A stretch of DNA of 45,253 bases from Brevibacillus sp. (GTDB lineage: Bacteria; Bacillota; Bacilli; Brevibacillales; Brevibacillaceae). The notes below the pieces were generated by a model. It saw only the letters and a list, made by a program, of their open reading frames with translations, was not told the DNA's origin and made no database searches. The DNA lies in assembly GCA_029240815.1 (NCBI GenBank), contig JARDZO010000008.1, positions 1 to 45,253 of the forward strand. The letters are read 5' to 3'. A program made the translations under genes and the position numbers. This document shows, one piece after another, positions 32,785 to 41,173 of the stretch (positions are counted from its first letter, which is position 1; each line of letters opens with the position of its first letter).

Positions 32785-33010
32785 CTATAAATTCCAGACC
32801 GCACTAATATCTGCGGCGTCGACAGCACTGAGGTGGACAGTGCCTACAATGGTCTGGACACCGCCGTCTACGATCTCTCCGAAAACCCTGACCCGATTCT
32901 GGTGGGGGAAACCCTGGCCTTTGTGCCGGAGAATACGAGGATGGATAGTAAGCGGATTGGTTGTAAGCTGAGGATTGGGATGACGACCAATTTGAACTTG
33001 GATAATACAT
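32785..33010 (-). pseudogene. Small Ser/Tyr/Pro-rich gene with an apparent frameshift
   Basis: ATG at 33010 has AAAGAGGG seven bases upstream. The first frame reads as a Ser/Tyr/Asn/Pro-rich segment (YPSSNWSSSQSS, PSSYSPAQRPGFPPPE) and then turns into an Arg/Cys-rich run that looks like out-of-frame sequence. From about 32900 the next frame instead gives RVFGEIVDGGVQTIVGTVHL and an ordinary C-terminus ending at a TAG (32785-32787) just before the terminator. One base too many near 32900 would explain both. It is about 74 residues if joined. The family is not recognised; the N-terminus recalls spore-surface proteins, which is only a guess. Confidence 0.5.
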
Positions 33011-33289
33011 GCTGTCGCCCTCTTTCTTGTTAAATTTGGATGACTATATGTGTATATGCATGGGAGTATTCACCCGCATAGACGAGTAACATCCAAGAGA
33101 GCAAAATAAGGTAGCTACCTACGCCCTTTCCTTCTTAACTGTGAGCCCCTCCTCCGAGATTCAACAGGACGCATCCTCCGATAATCGCCTACCATAACTA
33201 TGCCGATTTTCATTATGACCAAACTATACATATCCAAATATGCACGTTTTCGTTATATTATTGAAAAAACTAACAGGGAGAGGCTTGAT
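33011..33289. other. Divergent intergenic region before the acetyltransferase gene
   Basis: About 280 bases without a supported gene. It must hold the promoters of the leftward small gene and the rightward acetyltransferase. A short palindrome GGTAGCTACC is at about 33110. Nothing else stands out. Confidence 0.5.
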
Positions 33290-33862
33290 ATGCCCACGGA
33301 AGAACAAGCTCAAAACCCAGTACGTTTTCTCGAAGGAGAACGAGTCTACTTGCGCCCAATTGGTTTGGATGATACGGATTGGTATTTCCGTTCTTTATAC
33401 AGCCGGGAGGGACGTCGACTGACAGGTACGCAAAAGCATTACTCTCGTGAGCAAATCCAGCAATACATCGAGAGCAAGTCTCAAGATTCCTCCAGTGTGC
33501 TGCTGCTCATCGCGCAACGGGACAACGACCGGGTGATCGGAGATATCCAGATCGGCGCTATTGACACCTTCAACCGAAACGCCTTTCTCCGCATCTCCAT
33601 CGATCAGCATGAAAATCAAGGGAAGGGCTTTGGCAGTGAAGCAATCCGCCTCATGCTGGATTACGGATTCGGCATTCTCAATCTGCATCGAATCGAGCTC
33701 AATGTCTTCGCCTACAACGAACGGGCGATCCATACCTATGAGAAGCTCGGCTTTCAGCGGGAAGGTGTGCAGCGCCAAGCCCTCTACTACAACCACGCTT
33801 ATCACGACTCCATTCTCATGTCGATGCTGGCAGAAGAGTACCGAGCGAAGTATCTTGTTTAA
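33290..33862 (+). CDS. GNAT family N-acetyltransferase
   Basis: 190 residues. The acetyl-CoA binding motif NQGKGFGSEAIRLML (Q-x-x-G-x-G) is in the middle, followed by the LHRIELNVFAYNERAIHTYEKLGF segment of the RimJ/SpeG-like branch; the last Tyr in this type acts as the general acid. It acetylates an amine of a small molecule or protein N-terminus; the substrate is unknown. The ATG at 33290 has GGGAGAGG six bases upstream; the longer frame from 33200 has no site. Confidence 0.88.
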   Translation: MPTEEQAQNPVRFLEGERVYLRPIGLDDTDWYFRSLYSREGRRLTGTQKHYSREQIQQYIESKSQDSSSVLLLIAQRDNDRVIGDIQIGAIDTFNRNAFLRISIDQHENQGKGFGSEAIRLMLDYGFGILNLHRIELNVFAYNERAIHTYEKLGFQREGVQRQALYYNHAYHDSILMSMLAEEYRAKYLV

Positions 33863-33866
33863 AACC

Positions 33867-33899
33867 AAAAAGGAGCTGATTCATTCCAGCTCCTTTTTT
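33867..33899. terminator. Bidirectional terminator between acetyltransferase and mrfB
   Basis: AAAAAGGAGCTG (33867-33878) pairs with CAGCTCCTTTTT (33887-33898) around an eight-base loop, with a T6 run on the right and an A5 run on the left. The right end overlaps the mrfB stop region. Confidence 0.9.
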
Positions 33900-35223
33900 A
33901 GATCATTCCGCGCCTATCTTCCTTCGCTTCCAGACGCTCTATTCGTTTTTGATAGGCAAGTGCTTCTGCCTTTGACCGATTGCGGAGCAAGCTCCCCCGC
34001 TTCTTCCATTGCTCGTAAGCATAACGGGTGTAACGCAGAGCCTTTTCCCAGTCTTTGAGTTGGTGCTCACATAGCTTTGCCGCTTCGATATAGACCTCTT
34101 CCGGGACATAGCCGGTTGACTTCATGCACGATTCCCAGATCTGCAGTGCGCTCGGCCAGTCCTTCTGTTTTTTGTACAGATGTCCGACCGCCAGCTTGGC
34201 CCGGATGTTCCACGGATGGTCGCTGCGGGCAACCGTCTGGTACGCCTGCATCGCCGTTTCTCCATCCCCGAGCGCTTCGTACCACCTCGCGATTTCATAT
34301 CGTTCTTCCTGGGACACCACTTCTCGCTCATGCGCAAGCAATAGGCGGGATACGTGAATGTAGAGAGTGATCAGCGACAGCACGTCGGTTTCATTGTGTC
34401 GCAGCACGCCTTCGATCACGTCCGGGTCCTTCGAATGGAGGAAATCGAAATAGCGGACAGGCGCCAAATACCCTGGCAAATCGTCTTCCCGATAGACAGC
34501 CAGCTTTTCCTGCTCGATGATCGCCAGACGGCAAGACTCCAGCTCGTCTTTCCACAATCTTCTCGCTCCGTGCAGCAAATCCAGATGGCCAAACGTCGGC
34601 AACGCCTGTACCTGATCCCGGATCAGCGTATGCCGGGTCCGCACCTGCGGCCAGTCAAACGACTTGCCATTAAAAGTAACCAGGTGAGACGACTGCTTCG
34701 CTTGCTCCAAAAAAGAATGGTACAGCGTCACTTCCGCGTGAGGGGCCGGCAAAAAGTGCTGACGAACGACCACTTCCTCCCCTTCGACGCGACTGTAGCC
34801 CAAGAGAAAGACCGTGTTGCCAGCTCCCCCGGACAAGCCGGTCGTCTCCGTGTCAAAAAACAGCAAGTCCTCCGGCCGCCTCCCTGCCGCTGACAACGGA
34901 TGCTGCCTGCCGGACGCCCCCCAAGCAGCGATCGTGTCGTGCAGCTGGGAAAAGGCGTACGCACCATGCTGTTGACGGAGCGGATAGCGGACTTCTCGGA
35001 TCATGACGTGCTCGTCTTCCCAAATGAATGGAGTGGCCTGCATGCTCTGCCACCTGTCTGCAAAAGGGATGTCGGGTTGAACGACTTCATCTGTGGGTCC
35101 ATTTGCGTTCGTAGCTACATTCGCAGCTTCCCTCTCCGATGACTCCTGCGCCAGTTCTTGGCTCTTGTCCGTTTCCTTGACGAGATGTCCCTTCATCCGT
35201 TGCAGCTTGGATTTAAGAGACAT
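33898..35223 (-). CDS. mrfB: MrfB (YprB), 3'-5' exonuclease of the mitomycin repair pathway
   Basis: 441 residues. The RNase H-like DEDD exonuclease fold shows FFDTETTG with Asp124 and Glu126, FNGKSFDWP with Asp190, and HNETDVLSL with Asp280; the spacing matches the catalytic residues reported for B. subtilis MrfB. A C-terminal TPR-like helical repeat region (about 320-430) follows. MrfB works with the helicase MrfA in a UvrABC-independent excision of mitomycin C adducts (B. subtilis work). The ATG at 35223 follows GGAGG at eight bases and overlaps the mrfA end by 11 bases; a GTG at 35229 is less well placed. Confidence 0.92.
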   Translation of the reverse strand: MSLKSKLQRMKGHLVKETDKSQELAQESSEREAANVATNANGPTDEVVQPDIPFADRWQSMQATPFIWEDEHVMIREVRYPLRQQHGAYAFSQLHDTIAAWGASGRQHPLSAAGRRPEDLLFFDTETTGLSGGAGNTVFLLGYSRVEGEEVVVRQHFLPAPHAEVTLYHSFLEQAKQSSHLVTFNGKSFDWPQVRTRHTLIRDQVQALPTFGHLDLLHGARRLWKDELESCRLAIIEQEKLAVYREDDLPGYLAPVRYFDFLHSKDPDVIEGVLRHNETDVLSLITLYIHVSRLLLAHEREVVSQEERYEIARWYEALGDGETAMQAYQTVARSDHPWNIRAKLAVGHLYKKQKDWPSALQIWESCMKSTGYVPEEVYIEAAKLCEHQLKDWEKALRYTRYAYEQWKKRGSLLRNRSKAEALAYQKRIERLEAKEDRRGMI

Positions 35224-37495
35224 ACGCACTTCCTCCTTGGGCGACCCGCAATAGCGTCATCGCCAGCTCCTTGGTGCCGTCATCCGTTGCTCCGACACAT
35301 GACGGACAGCCTGACTCGCACGGACATGACGTAATCATCCGCTCCGCCTGGGTGAGAATGGTCTCCATTTCTTTGTACACCTGTTCAGAGAGACCGATGC
35401 CTCCTGGATAGCGGTCGTACAAAAAGATCGTCGGCTCTTGGGAATGCACTGCCTTGCGCTGTGGAATGACGTGCAAATCCATCGGGTCGCACATGACGAA
35501 CAGCGGCGCCACGTGCTGGAGCACATGAGCCAGACCGACCAGACCGCGCTCTACATCCTCCGTGCCGATTTCCTCCAGCAGCGCATCCGAAAAAGCAATC
35601 CACGCGGCATTCGTATGCAGCTCTTCCTCTGGCAAATGAATCGGACCTGATCCGATATTTTCATGCGTCTCGAACTTGATTTTCTTAAATATGGTCGCCA
35701 TCGCGTGGACCGACACTTCCCCGTATGCAAAGGCACTCTGTCCATCACGGCGGTACTGATCCTGCTCCAGCACCTTCAGCTGAACGGCCAGATTGGCATC
35801 GGTGTAGTAGTCGACGGAGACTTCCCGGACGTACGCCTTCTTTTCCTCGTAATCTAGCTTTTCTACCTGATACTGCGTCCCTTGATGCAAGTAGATGGCT
35901 TCATCGTGCAATAGCGTCATCGAACTGAATCGATCCATTTCCCCGATGACCCGCTCATTCCCCCGTTCGCTGATGTCGATGATCACTACGTTTTCCTGTG
36001 AAGCCGACCGCAGACTGATGTTGTGTGCCGGAAATGAGTCGTTCATCCAAAACCATTTACCTTTGGCGTGATGCAGCACTTGCTCCTCCGTCAAAAACTC
36101 CAGAATCTCTACGATCTGGGCACGACCAAACAGATCCCCCTCGCGAAACGGCAGCTCGTAGGCCGCACACTTCAGATGATCGACGAGAATGATCAGATTG
36201 TCCGGATTGATGCGTGCCGTCTCCGGGCTGCGGTCAAAAAAGTATTCCGGGTGCGAAATGACGTACTGATCGAGTGGAGTGGAGCTGCCGACCATGACCA
36301 CGACTGACTCCCCTTGTCGTCTACCTGCCCGTCCCGCCTGCTGCCACGTACTGGCGACCGAGCCTGGGTAACCGGTAATGACACACGCTTGCAGTTGTCC
36401 GATATCGACTCCCAGTTCCAGTGCATTCGTGCTGACGACACCCATGATGTCACCGTTGCGCAAACCCCGCTCGATTTCCCGCCGCTGACTGGGCAAATAC
36501 CCGCCGCGATAGCCCTGGATCGTCTTGGGTCCGAGCTTGCGCTTGATCAGCTCTTGCAAATACGTGAGCAAAATTTCCACACGAACCCGGCTGCGGGCAA
36601 ACAAAATGGTCTGGATGCCGTTGACTAAAAACTGCTCCGTGATGTCGCGCGCCTCCAATGTAGCGCTGCGCCTGATGTTCAACTGTCGGTTGACCACCGG
36701 AGGGTTGTAGAACAGAAAATGCTTGATCCCAGCAGGCGCGCCATTGTTGTCCACCAGCTCCATCCGTTCTTCTGTCAAAAGCTCCGCGAGTTCTTTCGGA
36801 TTGGCGATCGTGGCTGACGTGCAAATAAATTGCGGATGACTGCCGTAAAAGGCACAAATCCGCTTCAATCGGCGAATGACATTGGCGACGTGGCTGCCGA
36901 ACACGCCGCGATATGTATGCAGCTCGTCAATGACAACGTATTTGAGATGCTCGAAAAAGGAGACCCACTTGGTGTGGTGAGGCAAAATGGCGGAGTGCAG
37001 CATGTCCGGGTTGGTAATGACGATATTCCCTGCCTTGCGAACCATTTGCCGGATGTTGGCTGGCGTGTCCCCATCGTACGTCTCTGATTTGATGGACAGC
37101 CCCATCTCCGTAATCAGCTCATGCAGCTCGCTTTTCTGGTCTTGTGCCAGTGCTTTGGTCGGAAACAAATAGAGAGCACGCGCCTGTGAATCTTCCGACA
37201 AGGTCTGGATGATCGGCAGGTGATAGCACATGCTTTTTCCCGAAGCCGTCGGAGTGACTGCTACGATGTTTTTGCCCTCACGCACATGGCGAAAAGATGT
37301 TTCTTGATGAGTATATAAGGAGGTAATGCCCCGCTTCTCCAGCGCCTCACGGATTCGTCCGTCCAGCTGATTCGGGAATGAAACCGTTTTGGCCTCACGT
37401 GCAGGGATCGTTCTCCAGTGTGCGATATTAGCTAGAAACCGCTCATCCTGTCTAAAGCCATCCAGGATCTCAGTTATGCTTTTTTTCATTTTCAT
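35213..37495 (-). CDS. mrfA: MrfA (YprA), DEAD/DEAH-box DNA helicase with DUF1998
   Basis: 760 residues. Superfamily 2 helicase motifs: Q-like TSLYTHQ, Walker A TPTASGKS at 81-88, DELH at 190-193, SAT (CTSATIANP), and motif VI QQAGRAGRRQG near 385. The C-terminal DUF1998 region carries the four-cysteine cluster CPCESGCPSC at about 720-735, needed for function in the B. subtilis protein. It unwinds DNA around mitomycin adducts for MrfB. The ATG at 37495 has GAAGGTG six bases upstream; longer starts do not. Confidence 0.94.
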   Translation of the reverse strand: MKMKKSITEILDGFRQDERFLANIAHWRTIPAREAKTVSFPNQLDGRIREALEKRGITSLYTHQETSFRHVREGKNIVAVTPTASGKSMCYHLPIIQTLSEDSQARALYLFPTKALAQDQKSELHELITEMGLSIKSETYDGDTPANIRQMVRKAGNIVITNPDMLHSAILPHHTKWVSFFEHLKYVVIDELHTYRGVFGSHVANVIRRLKRICAFYGSHPQFICTSATIANPKELAELLTEERMELVDNNGAPAGIKHFLFYNPPVVNRQLNIRRSATLEARDITEQFLVNGIQTILFARSRVRVEILLTYLQELIKRKLGPKTIQGYRGGYLPSQRREIERGLRNGDIMGVVSTNALELGVDIGQLQACVITGYPGSVASTWQQAGRAGRRQGESVVVMVGSSTPLDQYVISHPEYFFDRSPETARINPDNLIILVDHLKCAAYELPFREGDLFGRAQIVEILEFLTEEQVLHHAKGKWFWMNDSFPAHNISLRSASQENVVIIDISERGNERVIGEMDRFSSMTLLHDEAIYLHQGTQYQVEKLDYEEKKAYVREVSVDYYTDANLAVQLKVLEQDQYRRDGQSAFAYGEVSVHAMATIFKKIKFETHENIGSGPIHLPEEELHTNAAWIAFSDALLEEIGTEDVERGLVGLAHVLQHVAPLFVMCDPMDLHVIPQRKAVHSQEPTIFLYDRYPGGIGLSEQVYKEMETILTQAERMITSCPCESGCPSCVGATDDGTKELAMTLLRVAQGGSAYVS

Positions 37496-37612
37496 CGACG
37501 TCACCTTCTTTGACTCAATTTTACGAATGGATGTTCGCGATGTAAATGAATTGTTTTTTTCCAGCATGCGCTTTAGCAAGAATTTATTCTAGATAAACCA
37601 CGTTTCCTTTTG

Positions 37613-37618
37613 TATAAT
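37613..37618 (+). promoter_or_regulatory. -10 box of the SulP gene promoter
   Basis: A perfect TATAAT preceded by TG at one base (extended form GTATAAT). The -35 region at the 17-base spacing is weak (TAGATA). The transcript would have a leader of about 65 bases. Confidence 0.55.
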
Positions 37619-37641
37619 GAAAAACTGTACTCAACGGCCCC

Positions 37642-37664
37642 GACTTTTCTGAGAGGGGAAAGTC
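37642..37664 (+). other. Hairpin in the SulP gene leader
   Basis: GACTTTTC (37642-37649) pairs with GGAAAGTC (37657-37664), with one G-U pair and a seven-base loop, followed by AAAAA. It ends 28 bases before the start codon. It may stabilise the mRNA or take part in regulation; it is not one of the riboswitches I know. Confidence 0.35.
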
Positions 37665-37692
37665 AAAAATCCACGAAAAGTGAGGTAACAAA

Positions 37693-39147
37693 TTGAACAT
37701 TCAACAACTGAAAATGGATTGGTTCTCCAACGTACGTGGTGATGTATTGGCCGGTATGACGGTTGCCCTGGCTCTGATTCCCGAAGCGATAGCCTTCTCG
37801 ATCATTGCTGGTGTGGACCCCATGGTCGGACTGTACGCTTCTTTTTGCATTGCTGTGACGATTGCCTTCGCTGGCGGAAGACCCGGAATGATTTCGGCAG
37901 CGACAGGAGCGATGGCCCTGCTCATGGTCAATTTGGTAAAGGAACACGGTTTGGAGTACCTGCTCGCAGCGACACTCCTCACAGGGGTCATTCAATTCCT
38001 CTTGGGTGTAGGTAAAATCGGGAGGTTCATGACCTTTGTTCCCCATTCGGTCGTGATCGGATTCGTCAATGCTTTGGCAATCCTCATTTTTATGGCGCAA
38101 CTTCCGCACTTCGCAGGTGCATCATGGATGATGTACGCCATGGTGATCGGTACACTGGCCATTATTTACATTCTTCCACGCTTTACAAAGGCTGTACCTG
38201 CCGCACTAGTAGCCATCATCGTGATGACCGCTATCGCGATCTTTGGCGGTCTGGATTTGCGCACAGTGGGAGATATGGGACAAATTACGCGCAGCTTGCC
38301 TCTGTTTCACATTCCAGTTGTTCCCTTTAATCTGGAAACGCTGATGATTATCCTGCCCTATTCATTTCCTCTGGCGCTAGTCGGGATTCTCGAATCATTG
38401 ATGACAGCTTCGATCATCGATGAAATGACAGGTACACGAAGCAACAAAAATCGCGAGGTCAAAGGGCAAGGCATCGCCAACCTCATCAATGGCTTCTTTG
38501 GTGGGATGGCTGGATGCGCGATGATCGGTCAATCCGTCATTAACGTCAAATCCGGCGGGCGCGGCCGCTTGTCTACCCTCGTTGCCGGTGTCTTCCTGCT
38601 GTTTTTGATCATGGTATTGGGCGATATCGTACAGCAGATTCCGATGGCCGCGCTCGTCGGCGTCATGGTGATGGTCTCCATCGGCACATTCGACTGGCAG
38701 TCACTCAAAGACCTGCGCAAAGTGCCATTTAGCGATTCGCTGGTTATGATCGTTACCGTAGCGATTGTCGTCGCCACCCATGATTTGGCGAAAGGAGTCA
38801 TCGCGGGCGTCATCATGAGCGCCGTCATCTTCGGATGGAAAATGTCTCGCTTGAAATCGAGTGCTACCCTGTCATCTGCTGGAGCCAAAGAGTATTCCAT
38901 CTCAGGCCAGCTGTTTTTTGGGACGATGACGCACTTCGTCGAGCATTTCAACTATCAGGACGATCCTGAGCACATCATCATTGACCTGAGCCGCTCTCAC
39001 GTCTGGGATCATTCGGCGGTCAACGGAATCTCCAAAGTGGTTCTCAAATATCAGCAGCTGGGAAAACACGTGTCCATCGAAGGGCTGAATGAAGAAAGTC
39101 AGTCACTGGTTGATCGTATTGGCATTTCTGTTCCTTCTGGTCACTGA
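37693..39147 (+). CDS. SulP family anion transporter with STAS domain
   Basis: 484 residues. The membrane part has the SulP layout: [20 protein letters not shown] in the first helices, SAATGAMA (the conserved anion-binding region in helix 3), and [11 protein letters not shown] in helix 8. The C-terminal ~95 residues form a cytoplasmic STAS domain ([20 protein letters not shown]) like those of SpoIIAA-type proteins. It should carry sulfate, bicarbonate or another anion across the membrane. The start is TTG with GTGAGGT six bases upstream. It is monocistronic. Confidence 0.92.
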   Translation: MNIQQLKMDWFSNVRGDVLAGMTVALALIPEAIAFSIIAGVDPMVGLYASFCIAVTIAFAGGRPGMISAATGAMALLMVNLVKEHGLEYLLAATLLTGVIQFLLGVGKIGRFMTFVPHSVVIGFVNALAILIFMAQLPHFAGASWMMYAMVIGTLAIIYILPRFTKAVPAALVAIIVMTAIAIFGGLDLRTVGDMGQITRSLPLFHIPVVPFNLETLMIILPYSFPLALVGILESLMTASIIDEMTGTRSNKNREVKGQGIANLINGFFGGMAGCAMIGQSVINVKSGGRGRLSTLVAGVFLLFLIMVLGDIVQQIPMAALVGVMVMVSIGTFDWQSLKDLRKVPFSDSLVMIVTVAIVVATHDLAKGVIAGVIMSAVIFGWKMSRLKSSATLSSAGAKEYSISGQLFFGTMTHFVEHFNYQDDPEHIIIDLSRSHVWDHSAVNGISKVVLKYQQLGKHVSIEGLNEESQSLVDRIGISVPSGH

Positions 39148-39163
39148 TTGTTCTCCCAAAAAC

Positions 39164-39207
39164 AAAAGCATTCTGATCGCACGTAAGGCGTGGTCAGAAT
39201 GCTTTTT
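39164..39207 (+). terminator. Terminator after the SulP gene
   Basis: AAAAGCATTCTGA (39164-39176) pairs with TCAGAATGCTTTT (39194-39206), with inner partial pairing, followed by a T run. Confidence 0.9.
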
Positions 39208-39316
39208 GGCATGAACAAAGCGAGGTTACACAAGCATATCGATCCATGCCATTTTCGTTGTCGGAGTGGCCATGCGTATCACGGATATTTTTCATGTTTC
39301 TTTACTTTCCCGCCCA

Positions 39317-39342
39317 ATAACTCATAAGTCATTTGTTATAAT
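39317..39342 (+). promoter_or_regulatory. Promoter and possible operator of the MarR gene
   Basis: A perfect -10 TATAAT is at 39337-39342, only 21 bases before the ATG. No good -35 is present. ATAAC (39317-39321) and GTTAT (39335-39339) form an inverted repeat over the -10/spacer, as for a self-repressing MarR protein. The leader would be very short. Confidence 0.45.
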
Positions 39343-39362
39343 GGTAAAGGGTGATATACGCT

Positions 39363-39800
39363 ATGAACGATTTGCTTAAGTATGCTTTTCGTATTCGCGC
39401 TGCCATGAATAAAATGCAACGAGATATTTCAGTAGAAATGCAAAAGCAACACGGTGTTGATCTGACTAGGCCCCAATGTTACTTGCTCTCACTCATATCC
39501 ACTGAAGAGCCATGCAAAATTACGAGTCTGGCTAAAAAACTGGGAGTGCGACCTAGCACGATTTCCACCATGATTAATCGACTTGTCGATGAGGGCTTCG
39601 TTTCCCGGGAATACGGCCATAACGATCGCCGAAATGTGTTGGTATCGATCACCGAACGTGGTAAAGAAGTACTCAAGAGAGATGTAGAAAATTACGGCAA
39701 GGTATTGCAGCAATTCATCGGTTTCTTGGAGCCGAGCGAATTGGAAACGTTTACGCGAACGTTTGAAAAGATATCTTCTATTCATGAAATGAAATCATAA
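39363..39800 (+). CDS. MarR family transcriptional regulator
   Basis: 145 residues. The winged helix is complete: ITSLAKKLGVRPSTISTMIN (recognition helix), wing YGHNDRRNVLVSITERG with the family signature D-R-R, and C-terminal helices for the dimer. The target cannot be told; no efflux gene is directly next to it in the same direction. The ATG at 39363 has AAAGGGTG nine bases upstream; a GTG at 39351 is also in frame but overlaps this site. It converges on the alcohol dehydrogenase gene. Confidence 0.9.
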   Translation: MNDLLKYAFRIRAAMNKMQRDISVEMQKQHGVDLTRPQCYLLSLISTEEPCKITSLAKKLGVRPSTISTMINRLVDEGFVSREYGHNDRRNVLVSITERGKEVLKRDVENYGKVLQQFIGFLEPSELETFTRTFEKISSIHEMKS

Positions 39801-39855
39801 AAAAGAAAAGCCAGTGGCGGCAACCTTTTCGGTGACCAAACTGGCTGTTTTCTTT
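39801..39855. terminator. Bidirectional terminator between marR-like and alcohol dehydrogenase genes
   Basis: AAAGAAAAGCCAGT (to 39815) pairs with ACTGGC-TGTTTTCTTT (39840-39855), with a loop of about 24 bases. Both ends are A/T runs. Confidence 0.8.
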
Positions 39856-39866
39856 GTGCGTAAATT

Positions 39867-41027
39867 CTATGAACGGTACGCTTCCTCCAAGATAGCCAAG
39901 TAATCCTCAGCCGTGATCGTACGGACGTTACTAGGAGTAGAGCCGTTTTTCATGGACAGTTCCACAATCCTCGGGAAATCCTCTTCCTTGATGCCTGGCA
40001 GGTCTTTGAGCTTGGGGATATTCAGACTCTCGGTCAAGGCGGCAATTCCTCCGATCAGTTTGTCGATAGCCTGATCGTCTGAATCTGCATCGACGGCAAA
40101 TCCCATATAACGGGCCAGACGGGCGTGCATCGGCTTGTTCTCTGCCGCGTTGAACTTGAGCACATAGGGCAAAAATACGGAGTTGGCTACGCCATGCGGG
40201 GTATCGTACAGTCCACCCAGTGCTTCCGCCAGGCAATGAACAGCCGCCACATCGGCAGATCCGAAGCATAGCCCTGCCATCAGACTGCCCTCCAGCATGG
40301 CATGACGTGCCTCCTCGTCTTGTCCATTGGCATACACCGCCGGGAGTGCTCCCGCGATCGTTTGCATCGCTTTTGCTCCGAGCGCTTGTGAGATAGGATT
40401 GGTTACTTTGCAGGTGTAGCCTTCGATTGCGTGCACCAAGGCATCGACCCCTGTAGCCGCAGTAACGCTAGGCGGGACGCTATACGTCAGTACCGGATCG
40501 AGCACTGCCAACGTAGGACGGAGGGCGGCGTGCTTCAACGTCATTTTTCGATGGGTGGTCGATTCTGTGATGACAGCTGATCGAGTCACTTCGGAGCCGG
40601 TACCTGCCGTAGTCGGTACACATACAATCGGAGCGATGTTCGAATACGAGAGGCGGCCGTCTGCATAATCGGCAGGTGTTCCGCCATTCGGTCCGCACAA
40701 CGCGATGGTTTTTCCTGTATCCATCGCACTCCCTCCCCCGATTGCTACCACTACATCAGCGGCAACATCACGAAATAGAGCCGCTCCCTCCAGACATTCC
40801 GTATCCCGGGGATTTTGGCTGAGTCCATCAAACAGTGTCACGCGAAACCCCGCTTCTTCTAACGCTGATTGAATGGGAGCCACCAGTCCCGCCCGAATAA
40901 CGCCAGGGTCACTGACTAGCAGAATCGAAATCCCTATTCCCAAGGAGTTTAAAAGCTCCGGCAGCTCTTTCGTTTTTCCCTTCCCCATCTCTATGCGTGT
41001 CGAGCAAAAATAGCTGTATGCTTTCAT
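39867..41027 (-). CDS. Iron-containing alcohol dehydrogenase
   Basis: 386 residues of the group III (Fe-dependent) alcohol dehydrogenases. The NAD-binding GGGSAMDTGK is at 97-106. The metal ligands fit the family spacing: Asp195 and His199 (TGVDALVHAIE), His264 and His278 (HCLAEALGGLYDTPHG). It reduces aldehydes or oxidises alcohols or diols in the cytosol; 1,3-propanediol/lactaldehyde-type enzymes are closest by motif, but the substrate is open. The ATG at 41027 has GGAGGAG five bases upstream. Confidence 0.93.
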   Translation of the reverse strand: MKAYSYFCSTRIEMGKGKTKELPELLNSLGIGISILLVSDPGVIRAGLVAPIQSALEEAGFRVTLFDGLSQNPRDTECLEGAALFRDVAADVVVAIGGGSAMDTGKTIALCGPNGGTPADYADGRLSYSNIAPIVCVPTTAGTGSEVTRSAVITESTTHRKMTLKHAALRPTLAVLDPVLTYSVPPSVTAATGVDALVHAIEGYTCKVTNPISQALGAKAMQTIAGALPAVYANGQDEEARHAMLEGSLMAGLCFGSADVAAVHCLAEALGGLYDTPHGVANSVFLPYVLKFNAAENKPMHARLARYMGFAVDADSDDQAIDKLIGGIAALTESLNIPKLKDLPGIKEEDFPRIVELSMKNGSTPSNVRTITAEDYLAILEEAYRS

Positions 41028-41173
41028 AGAATCTCCTCCCCACTTTCCTTCCATCATACAAGTGATAGACTAGCCATTCCATAACCTTTGTCTAAATAGT
41101 GGAAATTTTCCTACCCTGCCTCTGTAACATTCCTTTTTTTTCCACGTCGGATAGGCAAAGGGGGTTTATAGAG

